Source: Ciona intestinalis (Eukaryota; Chordata; Ascidiacea; Phlebobranchia; Cionidae). Taken from it: a stretch of 64,000 bases of DNA. A program made the position numbers and the translations under genes. Below the pieces are notes generated by a model. It did no database searches, was not told the origin of the DNA, and saw only the letters and a list, made by a program, of their open reading frames with translations. Positions 1 to 13,500 of this stretch are shown piece by piece; the first letter of the stretch is position 1; every line of letters begins with the position of its first letter. The DNA lies in the NCBI RefSeq assembly GCF_000224145.3, contig NW_004190506.2:243517-307516 (forward strand). The letters run 5' to 3'.

Positions 1-220
1 ATTCTGTTCGAAATTATCGGCTGCCTTTAAGCCATATAGGGTATGATTCGAGGCTTGTCGCTGCTATCATTGTTCACAAGACCCTAAACTTTAATTGCGC
101 CAAGCCAATGGCTGCTAATGGGTTGTTCAAATTGCCAGTCAGGCCAGGCCATATAGCCATACATAAAAAAACAATCACCCTTAAAATTACGTGTTTAGTA
201 ATCCGTAAGAAGCCACAAGG
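1..220. other. Left edge, no gene recognised
   Basis: This stretch lies downstream of the stop of the minus-strand gene at 221-3482. Bases 26-160 carry a degraded copy of the dispersed SINE-like family, seen in the run gaggcttgtcgctgctatca. I see no convincing polyadenylation signal for the neighbouring gene here. Confidence 0.4.
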
Positions 221-3200
221 TTATAAAATATGTAACTCTTTGTATTTGCCTGTAGAACAAATACAAACATAAATGTGATCACACCTGTAATTTAATTCTT
301 TTTCCGGTGGCAATTCCATTTGGGTTAAATCGCGCGCTTTGTATTGTGACATCATTTCTCTTCTCTCCCCGCTTTTTGTTCCTCGGCGCCACCTCGTGAC
401 GAAGTCCCCACTGAGGCCAGAGCCAGTTTGAATGAAATCTGAGATTTCGGTTCCTAACATTAAGCTTGGAGCTGTGGATTTCCCGGTTCGTGGTGTAGGG
501 AAGGTCTGAACGTTCGGGGTGTGTTCTCTCTCTTCTATAAGGTGTGCGGGGACGTAGAACCGTCGTTGCTTGTTTAATCTGATTCCTGGGCTCTTACCCA
601 TCTGTTCCCGGTAAAAAATATTGTCTGCCAGCATGTCTGATTCAACTCTGCTCATTGCCGCCATCTTGCGGGAGTAAAAATTCCGCTCGACCTCGTCGAA
701 GACACACGAGTTAGAAGTTGTGGTCGCTTCGGTGCTCGCGTGAGAATTAGAACGAGAAACATTCGGGCACCCATACATCATAGTGGGCATTCCTCGAATG
801 CGTCTACTGCTCAATGGCCTCGCATCTCGAAAGGGCGCGAATTTTTCCAATGTCTTCTCTAGCACGTCGCAAAGTTCGATTTTAAAAACGCGAGTTTTTG
901 GTCTTGACTCTAAAATTGGTGACTTCGACAACTTTTTGTTTGTTTCTGTGTTTTCCTTTTTAACTTTTGGCGATTCCTTTTTAATTTCTTGGCTTAAAAT
1001 TTCTCCTTTTAAAATATTCCCAGTAATCTCTGGAGTTATTCCAGCTGTTGCAATACTTTCTTTTGGATCCTGCGGTGCTTCAGAAACATGTCCCGCAACA
1101 TTTAACAAACTCTTCTCTTCGGCAACAGTACTACGCCTTTCAAGACCACAATTACCGTCAAATGACGTGGATTTGTCAACTTTTTCGGACCCCGCCACAT
1201 CTGCCCCCGTTGCTTGTACACCTACACCCACAGACAAAGGTTCCGCTTTCTTTACTTCGCATTTTTCGCATTTCTTTAACTCAGGGGCTTTTAACAAGTT
1301 CACATTAGACGGGTACTGAACACTGACGTCATTTCCCATTGATGATGTCACAATTGGGCCACAAAAAGGTATTTGTTGGTTACCAATCCACCGCGCAGGT
1401 TGTTTATCAAAATCATTCATCCGGCAGTGGGCGCACCGTGATCGGATTTTTTTCTTACTTTCTGTGATGAAAGTGTGACGATCGCTCGACGAACTCGATG
1501 CGTATTCACTCTCCATGGATGACGTCAAAGATGACGTCAAACACGGTTTTGCCTTGATGACTTCCTTACCTGTTGCATAGTTACAATATTGTTTAATATT
1601 TATCTGCCAGTGAGTGTAGTGAGTCTATTTATTCTCGCACGGAGTGTAAAAACGGTTTTTATAACATGGGTGTTCTGTTTCACCCCTCTCGTGCGCGCGT
1701 ACGAGTTACCACTTGTGTAACTTTGTGAGTCAATGTTTTTATGAACCTATAACGAACCAATTGGTTGGAGCAATTGCCATTAAATACCCTGCACTTTTTT
1801 TTAAACAAATAAATAAAGTTTTGACGACTTTTTATACACTAAACAGTCAAAATATTTAAACTCACTTTTGAGCTTCGTCCGGCTATCACGTGACTTTCTT
1901 CTTTTGTCAACAGTTGTCTTGGCAACAGCGATGACGTTGTTCCCGGTTTGTTCTGATTGGTCCACGACCTCTGGAAGGGTGTTTACCGCGACTTCGGTTG
2001 TATGACGTAATAATCCTGTTGTTTCCGTTTGTCTGTTGTTATTCTGACGTAACCACCAGCTTGGTAACATAACGCGTGGTTCTGACGTCACCGTGACGTC
2101 ATTGGGTACGTATTTGGTTTCAAACTGAGTTGAATTATCGTGAAGTCGAATTGTTTTAGATGAGGTTTGTGTGTCTGGTGGTCTTTGATGTTGGTTAGTA
2201 CGTGACAATGCTGTTTGTTCATCTTGTGTTTGTAATAATGGTTTCGCGGGTTGGGGAACTTCTGGTTGATTATTGTCAAACAAAGCAGGTTCTTCTTGTA
2301 TGACGTCATCCAGCTTCGCGCGTTCGCTCACCATCCGAAGAAGAGCGAAATATTCTTCACATGTTCTTGCGATGGAGTCGGTAAGAGGAGTGGGAGGAAA
2401 CTCCTTCTCCCCAGGAGCAGCAGGAGCAACATCTGTGGAGGAGCTTGGCTCTGGAGTGAGAGGGGTAAGGGGAGGAGGTTTCTCTTTATGCTCGGGGAGA
2501 ACAAGAGTGGGAAAAGTGAGTGAGCTCTTTTTATTTGCAGCTGAAATAAAAATGTAAAATATTGGAATCTCATTCTAAAAAAGAATTAGAGGAACTATAC
2601 AAACGCGAGAATATAACAAAACGAGTAAATCAGTATCAAAATTGAAACCCGCAGTGCTGGGTAAATACTGGGGCAAAAACGAACCTGCCACTATCGCTAA
2701 ATACTTACATTTCATTTTATTTGATTGTTTCAAATCTGTGGTTGTGTTCGCGGGTTTTGCTGCCTGTTTATCAATTGTAGTTTTGTTGTCGCTGGAAAAT
2801 AAACGTGAAGATTAGATCGAGCATCTTGTTAATCGTTGTATACAAAACAATTTATTAGGTTGCTTCACCATGCCTAATGTGTGACTTGGCCAAAGCGGCT
2901 ACAATTTAAGGTTTGGGGCAAACAGTTACCACGCGTAACCGTGTGAATGGATAAGAAGTTATTTATCGTCGCAAGGCGGGGTAACGACAGTCATTATACC
3001 ATACGTGTTCAGTTTCATACAGCTCGTTCCAGATTACCAGTTACCAAGCATGTTACTTGGTGAGTGACCGAATGTAACAAACTTTACCTTTCTTTCACCA
3101 CAGGTTTAATCCGAACTTTTAACTTTGAAGATTTCTTTCCAACTTGACGTAATATGACCTCATCATGTACAACCGGTGCTACCAAGGCTTCTACGTCTCG

Positions 3201-3482
3201 TGACGTCACCGCCGATGACGTCATATCGTCTAAATCGCGTCTGTACTTCCTCATTTCGTTCTCTAGTTCTCGAAGCGCCTTTTTCTCTCGGTTTCGCAAA
3301 GTTGTCAGCGTCGATTCCAACATTTTTAACTCCAGAGCGTTTTTCCGCACGGCGACGCTGGACACTAAACTATCGAATCTTCCACGAGCCGGACCAGGTC
3401 CTTGCTTTTGCTCATAGCATCTACCGCCACCTTGCGGGTAGGATTTTGCAACTGCACGATGCCCAAAGTTTCGACGCATCAT
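221..3482 (-). CDS. Unrecognised four-exon protein with N-terminal coiled coil, about 833 aa
   Basis: I do not recognise this family. Exons on the minus strand: 3482-3088, 2791-2709, 2540-1866, 1569-221 (2502 nt, 833 aa plus stop). Junction phases agree at all three introns, and every donor is a good GT (GTAAAG, GTAAGT, GTGAGT). The start is the ATG pair at 3482, giving MMRRNF. Residues about 44-88 are a K/E/R-rich heptad-like helix, probably a coiled coil. The middle is low-complexity (P, S, T, E). The last exon has CAHC and CEKC pairs that might bind metal, and a conserved-looking basic C-terminal half (NIFYREQM, RFYVPAHL). A cryptic donor near 285 (ACAG followed by GTGTGA) could move the 3' end out of the window, so the stop at 221 is less certain than the rest. 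The coding sequence contains eight copies of TGACGTCA. No function is proposed. Confidence 0.68.
1585..1790 (-). repeat. SINE-like dispersed repeat copy
   Basis: A copy of the family seen again at 15028, 31258, 34195, 37015 and 38665. It holds the shared blocks for 'outside tattctcgc', 'gttctgtttca', 'cgagttaccac' and 'ttggagcaattgccatt'. It lies in the intron between exons 3 and 4 of the first gene. Confidence 0.55.
2885..3075 (-). repeat. SINE-like dispersed repeat copy (diverged)
   Basis: Shares 'gcggggtaacgacagtc', 'gttcagtttcatacagctcg' and 'agttaccaagcatgttac' with the other copies. It fills much of intron 1 of the first gene. Confidence 0.45.
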
Positions 3483-4513
3483 TTTTACTAGTAGCAATTT
3501 CTTACACGATTCGAAAAGCCCAAAACAAAAGTACCAAGCAATGATAATAAAAAAAAACTGTCAAAATGAACACAAAACCTATACCGTTCTTGGATCACTG
3601 AACATTAAAAACTAATGTTTAGTTGCAGAAATTTGTACAAGAATCGAAAAATTAAAACAATATCCGTACTATGCAAATGAAACGTGACCAACACTTTCGT
3701 ACTTTTTCATACTTCTTATTCGTACTTATTGCTTGAAGAAATATTTTTTCAAAACTTTTTTTAAAAACCATTTCCAAAACTGTAAAATGCTGTAACCCCC
3801 TGAAAACTGCCGTACGGACTCCAGTTTAAGAACCGCTGTTCTATACCTTTTTATTATAATTCAATGCCATCGCATAATTAACCGCATATATCGATCACGA
3901 TCAAACTCTTATAACGTCAAGTGTTCGTTTCCACCAACCACCAAGTACAACGTTGGCATAAAGCCCTTGAACGTTAGATTAAAAATACCGTAGGTTCACG
4001 TGCTAGTACGATAGATCGATTTTTAAACTTGTTCAAGTCTTTGTAGTTCATTTTCAAGTGCTTTGGGTAAAAAACAAAACCATATATAAACACGATTAGA
4101 GTGTTTTTTTTATAGCTTCATACTAATGCAATAAAAGTTGCGTTTTTTGTGTAAAAATGCTAAAGTATTTATAGAAGTGAAGCCAAGCTTGGCGCCTCTT
4201 AATCTTACAATTTATAACTTTTTAGCTGCAAAAACACAAGATGTTTTTATCGCGCCTATGCAATGATGCTGCGTTTCGTTGTATAACGCTACATGCAAAA
4301 ATTTGTAACGCAGGTAAGCAATGATGATTCAACCTATATACTTTTGGTGCAAAAATAGACTTTCTGATGAGTTTTAATATGAACACAACAACTCATTTAT
4401 ATAGATATACATTTAGGTCTTCCTGCATTTTTAAATATTTCAAGCTGAAATGACGTCATAGATGACTTGTGATATCATAAAACCAATACATTGTTAAAAT
4501 ATTAGGCGAAAAT
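3483..4513. other. Intergenic region between two minus-strand genes
   Basis: About 1 kb of AT-rich sequence between the start codon of the first gene and the 3' end of the RBM20/Matrin-like gene. It should contain the promoter and 5' UTR of the first gene. A TGACGTCA palindrome lies at 4451-4458. I see no further coding exon. Confidence 0.5.
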
Positions 4514-4519
4514 TTTATT
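4514..4519 (-). terminator. Polyadenylation signal AATAAA
   Basis: On the minus strand AATAAA lies about 80 bases after the stop codon at 4600-4602 of the RBM20/Matrin-like gene. Spacing and context suit the end of that transcript. Confidence 0.6.
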
Positions 4520-4599
4520 TACAGAACTTTTGAACGAATAATCCACTGACAAGTGAATCAACACAAAGTGACAAGTTGACAACTTAGTTGTAGGAAATG

Positions 4600-7500
4600 T
4601 TACTCCTCCCCTTTGACGTCATCAGCCACGCAAGTTAAACTAGAAGCAGCTTCTTCAAGACAAAGACGAAGTTTTTTTGCTACCGCTTGCGCTGCTTTCT
4701 GTTGTGAAATATAAATAACCAACTCGGCGCCAAACATAATACAGTATACATTATGCCAGGAGTGCCTGCTGACCAAATGCTATAATGTAAAGTGTATGAA
4801 TACACCATGTGTATTTGGTGTATAAGTAGACACCCATGTTATAACTCGACAGTGAGCATGAGGTGTATGAACACACCATGTGTGTCTGGTGTATAAAAAT
4901 ACACCCATGTTATAACTAGACAGCGAGCATGAGGTGTATGAACACACCATGTGTGTCTAGTGTATAAGTAGACACCCATGTTATAACTCGACAGTGAGCA
5001 TAAGGTCTTTGAATATACCAAGTATGTCTAGTGTATAGGAACTAAGAAGACACCAATTTTATAACTCAGTGAGCATAAAGAATACACAACTTACGTTTTT
5101 GGTAACTTTAGTAAGAGCTGTTAAATGCTCTTGTGCACTCTCTACGTAAGTTAATGTAATAGAAATGGCTTCTTTTAACTTGGTTACCTGTTTTTAATAG
5201 GAAATGTTGTTATATGTTTTATAACATGTGGTTAAAAACTATGTGAAAGTAGTTTAAGGGGCCTCTCTGGCTTGAATCTTAAGCCCTCTTGTAAGCAATG
5301 GTGTAGGGCCTCATCCACATATAATAAAACTATATGGACGAACAGTAAGGATCTCGTGCTAGGAAAACAAAATCTCGTAATATAATAATCTATTACAATA
5401 TCAGATTAAGCCATGCAAGTCTAAGTACGGGCTCTCGTACAGCGAAACTGCGAATGGCTCATTACAATATAATATCAATATCTGGTGCATATGTATAATA
5501 CTTACATCATCAGTATTTTCATGATTCTCATTCCTATCATCTGAATCATGTGATTGTGATGTTTCATTCATATGATTGTCTGTGTCATGAGCCGTATCAT
5601 CAGGATCATCATGACTCATGATATGATTATTAGTTGTGTTGTTGGTATCTTGATCAGTCTGGTGATCAAAAATTAGTTTCGTTAGTTTTTGTCTTGGGTT
5701 AAATTTGAGTGACCTGTCCATGGTTGCTATCTCAATGCCCAAACATACCGTGCTTAAATTAGTTTCCATCCCTTTTATCTCTTTCAGGTTTTCTGCAAAA
5801 AAGAAAAATATTGTAAAAAAAGGATTAATATGTTTTTACTTTTCTTCTATTTGCTCGTCCCATCCGGTGGTAAACAAAGAACAAACAAAGAATTATAAAA
5901 CTGTATCCTCATGACTCCCACGGACCGTTGTTAATTGTTAAAACATGATCAGGATATTTGGATATTATGGGCCAAAGGAGTCTCGCCTTACCACACCCAC
6001 TATATCATATATAATGGTCACATAAAACACATTTTTTATGTAAAAAAGCAGCCACACCTGTCACAGCATCAACCACATCATCCTCTTCCTTTTGTGACCC
6101 TTCCTCCATTTTGCCAACTTCCACATCTTTTAAATCCTCTGTTGGACTCCCTTCCCTGGATGGTGTTACTCCAACCACCGGAAGATCTTCTTTTTCATCT
6201 TCCCGTGCCTCCCCACCATCATTCATCCCAGTTTCTTGAATCTCATTTTCTTGTTCATCCACTCTATCTGTAATGACATGACATGCAAAATGTACTGTAG
6301 TAATGACTGACTAAAATAGCTGGCAATATTATCCCCAGCAGATTAAGAATATAGCTGCGCAGACAAGACACACATACAATACAACCACCTGTAGCATAAC
6401 AATACATTAAAAATTTGTTTGCTTTTTTTTCATTCCACGCATTTGAAAACGTTTGCTGAAAATATGACACTCCTTATCAGCTTTTCCCATGCAAAGGTAA
6501 TTAAACATATTACAAGCTAGGATTAAAAATCCTTACAACCCTATCGAAATTAGAATGATATTCTGCTCTATAGGGGCTAAGACAAACAAGCAGTGCAAAA
6601 TGCTAGTGCATCCATTGCTGAAATGAGCCAAGCATTAAATTTGCAATAATGCCCTTTAACCTTAAAATCGAATATAAATCCCACCTTTAGAATCCAACTC
6701 TTCTTCTTTCTTCTGCTCCATGTCGTCCAATCGCTCCTGGACCTTCTCCTCCTCTCCAGCACCTTCCTCATCATTTACTTCTTCTTTCTCTTCTTCATCA
6801 TTTACTTCGTCTCTCTTTTCATTTCCATCTTTTTTTTCATTCACTTTATCTTCCTGTAATAAAAACTTATGTTATAAAATCACTCTTTATACCTTGGTTC
6901 TCTATATTTACATAATATATAAGAGGGTGGGGGAAGACGAGACACATTTAGCACATAAATCCAGATATCCTAATTGTGTTTTAAACAAGTAACAACGGGC
7001 TATGGGAGTCATTAGGATAGGGTTTTACAATTCTTTGAATATTCTTTGTTTACTATCATACCATATACATAATTAAGCTTGTAACAATACTAAACCATAT
7101 AGCCTTGCATTAGAGAATAGTAAAAAAGATTCCAAGTAAAAACACCCTTACCTGAGCCAGATTTTCTTTATCATCTGTGGATTCATCCTTTTGTTCCTCC
7201 TCTTCAGTCCCAGCATCCTGTGATCCCTGATCCTCTGCAACCTCCGGATCAACTTTATCTTCCGCAACATCCACGTTAAGGTTCTCAAGATCAAGGACTC
7301 CTCCCTCAAGATCGGAGAGATCACTCTTCTCGATCTTCTTCTTGGATGGCTCGTATCCAACTTCGTCCATAAGAACAAACTCATCATGAAGAGCAAGTTC
7401 ATCAGCGATCGTGTCCAGGGGATCTACAACAATTTAAATTAAAATATCAACTACAGAAGTTTAAACCAACCTAATTGTTAAATGAATGAATGTAACTTGC

Positions 7501-10500
7501 TTTATGGCGGGGCAACAACAGTCGTTAAACCATATGAAGCCCACATAAGTGGACACTTAAAAATTTGTTTAAACATTTTAACAAAATTTTTACCAATTTC
7601 ATCTTTGACTTTCCCTGCCTCCCCATCTTGCTTCTCTTCTTCTTTCATCTTAATCTCCTCTTTTTCTTCTTTTTCAACAATCTTCTCTGACAACTTTCCA
7701 GCATCAGAAGACTTCTTCTGCTCCGAGGACTTTTTAGGATCAGATGATTTATTGGCATCGGATGTTGTTTCATTTGGTTTACGATCCGTGGTCCTCTTCC
7801 TCTCATTTGATCTTCGAGACTCTCTCTTCCTTCTATCCTTATCAGGAGTTCTTCTTCTCCCAGAGTCCTGAACATGAATGCAAATTTAAAAAAAAAATTT
7901 TTTTGGTACTAAAATGCAATTTAGAAAAAAATTATTATCTTTTTAAACCCCAATTTTTATGGACATACTATGTAAATTACTCGAACAATATAAGTTTTTG
8001 GTTAAAAACTAAAACTATCTTTAGTGTTGTAAATTTGTAAAAATATAAGGGCATATTCAAACATTCCTAACAAAGACATTATAAATGATTTTTTTTTATA
8101 AAAAAAAACTTTTTCTCACCCTCTCTCTTTCTGATCTTCTTTTTTCTTCACTTCTTGGAGCAACTCTCTTCTCTGCAGAATTATTTGAACGCGAATTTTC
8201 CAATGATTTTCTACTGCGGTCATCCCGAGTGTCCCGTGCACTTCGTGCAGGTCGGTCCTCACGAGCATCTCGACCGCGATCATCGCGGCCTCTTTTATCT
8301 CCAAGCTGCGTTGTACCCCTACACATAGAAATAATAAATGGTAGACAAAAATCAAAAATACACCATGTTTTTAATAACGGTTAACCTGCTAAAATAATAT
8401 TTACATTATACCTGGTAGCAGAAGTAACAAAATAAATAAAAATTATAGAAAAAATCATTTAAAAAAAAGTTGTTGAATTAGCACTCTTGGCAATGTATAA
8501 ACTATAAATCAATAGGTTTACAAAAAAAGCACCAGTGCTATTAAAAGGATCATACACACACAAGATAGACCAACACCATTGCATTATTGCGCACCCACGG
8601 TACTATAGCTATAAATTGCGTACGATTTTAGCAAAATGCTGCATCAAGCAATCACTTTGATGGAACAATAGAAATTTCAAATATATATTTACTTTCGAAC
8701 TGGAGAAACGGAGAGAGATCGGTTTCTTTTTGTTGGTCCCCTGTTTTGCTGCAAAACGTGGATAGGTGTGAGATTAAGCATCAATAAATGTGAAAATTAT
8801 GTATGTGTAATTTTACATTCAGCTTTGTGCCAGTGGTTTAAAAACATAGTGATTTAAAAACATAGTACTGTGGGGTAAGATGGATACCGCTAGCAATATA
8901 CCCTAATTTGGTTTTAAACAAGTAACAACACTCTTTCGGAGTTGTGAGGATACGGTTACAAAACTCTGTAAATATTGTTTGTTTACTAGGCTACTGAATG
9001 AACTGATAAAAGTAAAACAACATGAACCATCCTACCCCAGCCTACTATACATTTAATCCATAAAATATAGACTTAACTATTACAAAACAATACAAATTCA
9101 ACACAAACACAAGATATACAACTTACAGCGTATCTAAGTTTTAAATCTTTATAGTTAGACTTTTGAACCATAACCACACATCCTTTAATAAGAGGAGACT
9201 TTGTCATGTATCTTTCCAACATGGCAGCCGCGCAATCCCAATGGTCCATCTCCATGAATGCCTGAGGTTAAATATTAGTTTATGTATTTTACACAATCGT
9301 TCCTCTCATGATATACAAACACTTGTGGAACATAAGAGTCATATTCCTACTGTTCTTGGATTACTTAATAAAATTCATTCTAACCCAGTGGTTCTTAACC
9401 TTTTCTCTTGCTGCACCCCTTTTTAAAACACCCACCAACTCAGCTACCCCCTTCTAGAATTGCTTAAATATCACAAGTTACATACCCATTGATTTTAACT
9501 TATACAAGTAACTGCACCCCCAGGAACAGTTCTCGCCACTGTTTAAAAACTCTCCAACACTGCAGTATTTACTCACATAGTGTGGAACGAGGGTCATATT
9601 AACTTTTTGCCCTATTTAAGGGTCATCTAATTTTCTTGTCGTTACACATTCATTTTAACCTGATGATAGCCAGTAATTGCACCCCTCAGGAAGAGTTCAC
9701 CAACTCCCTGGTTAAGAAACTCTGCTCTAACGCAGTGGGACCTTACTCATTATTTAAATAAGGGTCATATTAACTTCGTGCTCCATTTAGTCGCATTCAT
9801 TTTAAATCGATGACATCCAATAACCACACTCCCTGGTTAAGAAACTCTGTTCTAACCTGATGATATCCATTAGGGATCTTTGCTCTTATTGTCAAAAGGT
9901 TCGTAACTTTCCCGAACGCCTCCGCCAACTGCCGAAGATCGGATTCCATGATCCTGTTTGATTTATATCGGAGGTAGAGAACTCTTCCTTGCATCTTCCG
10001 CATCTCGTTTACCTGCGGATGGGAGAAGATGGATGTATGATGATTTGGAAACGACAACATTACAGGTTTGTTACTTATGGGTGTAATTATACAAGCAAAT
10101 CAGTTGTACATTTTTGTAAACAAAAAAGATATAAAATGGAAACAAAAAACAGGTTTTATTAATATAATCATAGGGTTGCGTTTTATAGCACTTAGTATGA
10201 ATTGGACTAGTGCTAGTACTAAGTAGTGCTATGCAGGTTCTTTGAGTAAGATGTTTTAATAATATTTAACAAAAAAACTGGGGTGACATTGTTAAAATGC
10301 AGGTACACCTTTAGTTATCAAACATAGGGAATCTTATAAATTAATCTGGTGAAAGCAATATATACTTGGGATCTGCTTGTTTGCATAAACACCTAACAGC
10401 AGGGTAAAATCTAAGGTGACATTGTTAAAATACAGTTACACTCATAAACGTCAAAGATAGAGAACCTCATTGATTAATAAAAAAGTGAAAATGTCACCTC

Positions 10501-13500
10501 TTTTAAAACATGAGATATTATATTTCCATCTTGTCTTCGTCCTCTGTTGTTGTTATCCATTTCATTATCTGTGTGAGAGAAACAATCTGTAACTTAGGTG
10601 CAAAAACACACAATTTCTGGTCAGTCAATCAGACATGATAGCCATATGTCAGTTTTTAAAGGATAGCCCATAGGGCCATAATCCCATTATGTAAGTTGTT
10701 AATAGTCTATATGTAAATTTCAATACGATAACCCATATGTTATTTCTATTGGGATAGCCCATATGTAAGTACCATGATCTCTATGTTCAAATGAAGGTTC
10801 TTGTCTATTCATGGCAACACTGCCAGCTTGTAATGCTTTGATTGCTTTCAATTGAGCTTCAAGCATGCTAGGGTCTTGTTGGGCCTGTAGACAAAAAAAA
10901 AGATGACATAATATTTTATGTTGCTATGTACAAATGGGAATCGTACATACATATACTTCAATAAAATGAAAGTAATAAAGTGTAACGGCAGTTGTGCATA
11001 TTTATTGGCCCAACCTCACCCAATAAAACTGTTCAAGCAGGAAATGATTTACAAAGAAGAAAACAATAAAAACATGAAAATTAAGTGAAATAAATTGCAA
11101 AATGGGTCTTGTTGAATTTGCTCTACCCATTAATTTGGAGATATTTTCAACCAATATACACCAGTTCAACCATGATGTACTACATTAAAATAAATAAAAC
11201 GCTCTTTCTAAATAGAAACTAAAGTGGGATGAAAAGGTAAATATTGTCATCCTTTATATGTTGGTTATAATGTTGATATAACACATGTGTTGCCAATGCA
11301 TATACTATTAACATACATACATAACTCATAGTGTATAATATATATCAGAGAAAATAATTAGTTTGACTTGATTTTTGTTTGATACATATTTCGAAGCACC
11401 TAATCCTGATATAACGTTACAGGAATCGTCCAACTTTATGAGCACTAGATCAGAACCAGATTCGCGGAATTTATTACAAATATTTTTACAACAACTGTTA
11501 GTCTGTGACCATACATAACTATTGTAAAAAAATGAGACACCTTAAGCACAAAAAATAATATTGTTTTTAAACAACTAACAACTGTCTATGTAAGTCATTA
11601 TTATTTTGAACGTTCTTTGTTTACTACCAAATAGAACAGTAAAAGAGAATGAAAAAGTGTCCTGTTTTCCCCCACCTTACTATTATTACCACACTTACCA
11701 AAACTAATGGGTTAAGAAGAGCAGCTTGAGTGACATTGTATGGTGAAGCATTGTGACCCACTGATGCAGCCAATGTTTCAAGTCCAAGTGAATTTGGTTG
11801 CATTGGGTTCCCTGTTTAAACAGTACAATATTTGAGAATAAAAGTTAATATTAAAACATTGCCTGTTAAAAATTAATATTAAAATATAATGTTAAAACAG
11901 TGTAAATAGGAAATATGGGAATTTAATAATAAACTTATATATTTGCCATACAAAACTGCAAAGGCAACAAACTGGATAAAGAATAGCTTAGAATTAAACT
12001 AAATTTATTTTCCCAGCATTCTGGGTGTTGGTGTTGGGGTAATGGGCTGAATCTGACATAAATCCCAGGTCCTAGACAAAAACCTCACCCATATAAAACA
12101 GAGGTAAACTAAACAATTAAACTAAACTATCTTACCGAGCAATCCGCTTGATTTCGGCTTCTCCCATCTCGATTGTTTTCGTGCCGGAGAATCGTTAGCA
12201 TACGATGAGTCGGGTCTTTTTAACAAACCTCGCCCTTGAGGGCCACCATGTGGTGAAGAATGAGGTTGCTGCAACGAAGATTTAAATTAAGTGTGAAAGA
12301 AATCTTTAAACAACTGTTTGTTTGTATTCGAAACGATTTAAAGATGTCAAAACTTCAGTCAGCAAAAATCGAAAGAAACAAAATACAGATAAGTAAAATC
12401 TGGCTAGCAGGATATATTACTCCACTAACCTCCATTCTTGGTCGGCCATATTGTTCCTCTTCCTCATACTGTCTTGTCTGTTGCTGTAATAAAAGGAAAC
12501 AATAATAAAGAAGCAACATATGTTCACTGTACAGCAGTGGCGCAGTTAGGGGGTGGTTTCATAGCCATATAAACCCCTTTATGGCCAAAATCAACAACCC
12601 CCAAATTCTGACTAATGTCAGACCTGTCCTAAGCATCGTGGAGCCTTTTCAAAGCTGCCTGCGCCACTGGTGGTAATGGTATATTATGTGTTAAACTTCC
12701 TGTAAAAGCGACAATGATTGCCAAGAAGTCTTGATAAGAATCCAAGGTAGAAATCTTCTTTTAAGACTTTGAGCTGAAAGAAAATATAAAGAATCTCACC
12801 TGACCTCCCCGTGACCTCATGTAAGAACCGCTCTCATCATAACCACCACTATGTGGTGCACTAGAGTTGTAAGATTGATCAGGATAATAAGTGTCTGCCT
12901 TTCTATAAGAACGATCACCGTAATTCATCTGCTGGTCACGTTTAGGGGAAGGAGCTACTGATTTCACAGTAACTTTTATACCACCTACTTTGTTGCGCAA
13001 AGTAGGGTTAGGGCTACTGTCAGAGTATCGGCCAGAATAACCAGCGGGGGCAGCACCGAGAATGCTCTGGGAGTTATAAGAAGAATCGCGGTTATAAGAT
13101 GTCTGTGGCTGACGAGAACGCATACCGGCAGCAGCCGCTTGTTGTTGTTCTTTGTGTGGATTCTCCTTCTGCTGCTTCAAGTTACCAATCGCACGAGCAA
13201 GATTATCGACAGATAACTGGTTATCTGGTAGCTGGCTCAACTTCTGAAGGTCAGAGGGGGAAAGATTTAATGATTTCATCAGTTCTTTCACTTCAGGGGG
13301 CACCACAGGACGAGCAGACTTAGGCCCTTCCTGCCATTGGCTTTCTGGCTTTGCTGATTGCTGGTTAGGGTAGTAGCCCTCGCTATAGCTGGAAGAATCA
13401 TACTGGTTTGAAGAATTCCAGGTCTGTCTGCTGCCACCTTGTGAATAAGTAGGCATTGAAGAACGCACAGATAGAGTGTTGGGCATTGGTGGCGTGCGGT

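Noticed and set aside
783..1319. Open frame of 178 codons on the + strand
   Set aside because: It is the antisense shadow of the last exon of the minus-strand gene at 221-3482, with no splice or start context.
5401..5769. 122-codon minus-strand frame running into the 18S fragment
   Set aside because: The real exon ends at the GTAAGT donor at 5505. The rest of the frame is intron and rRNA fragment.
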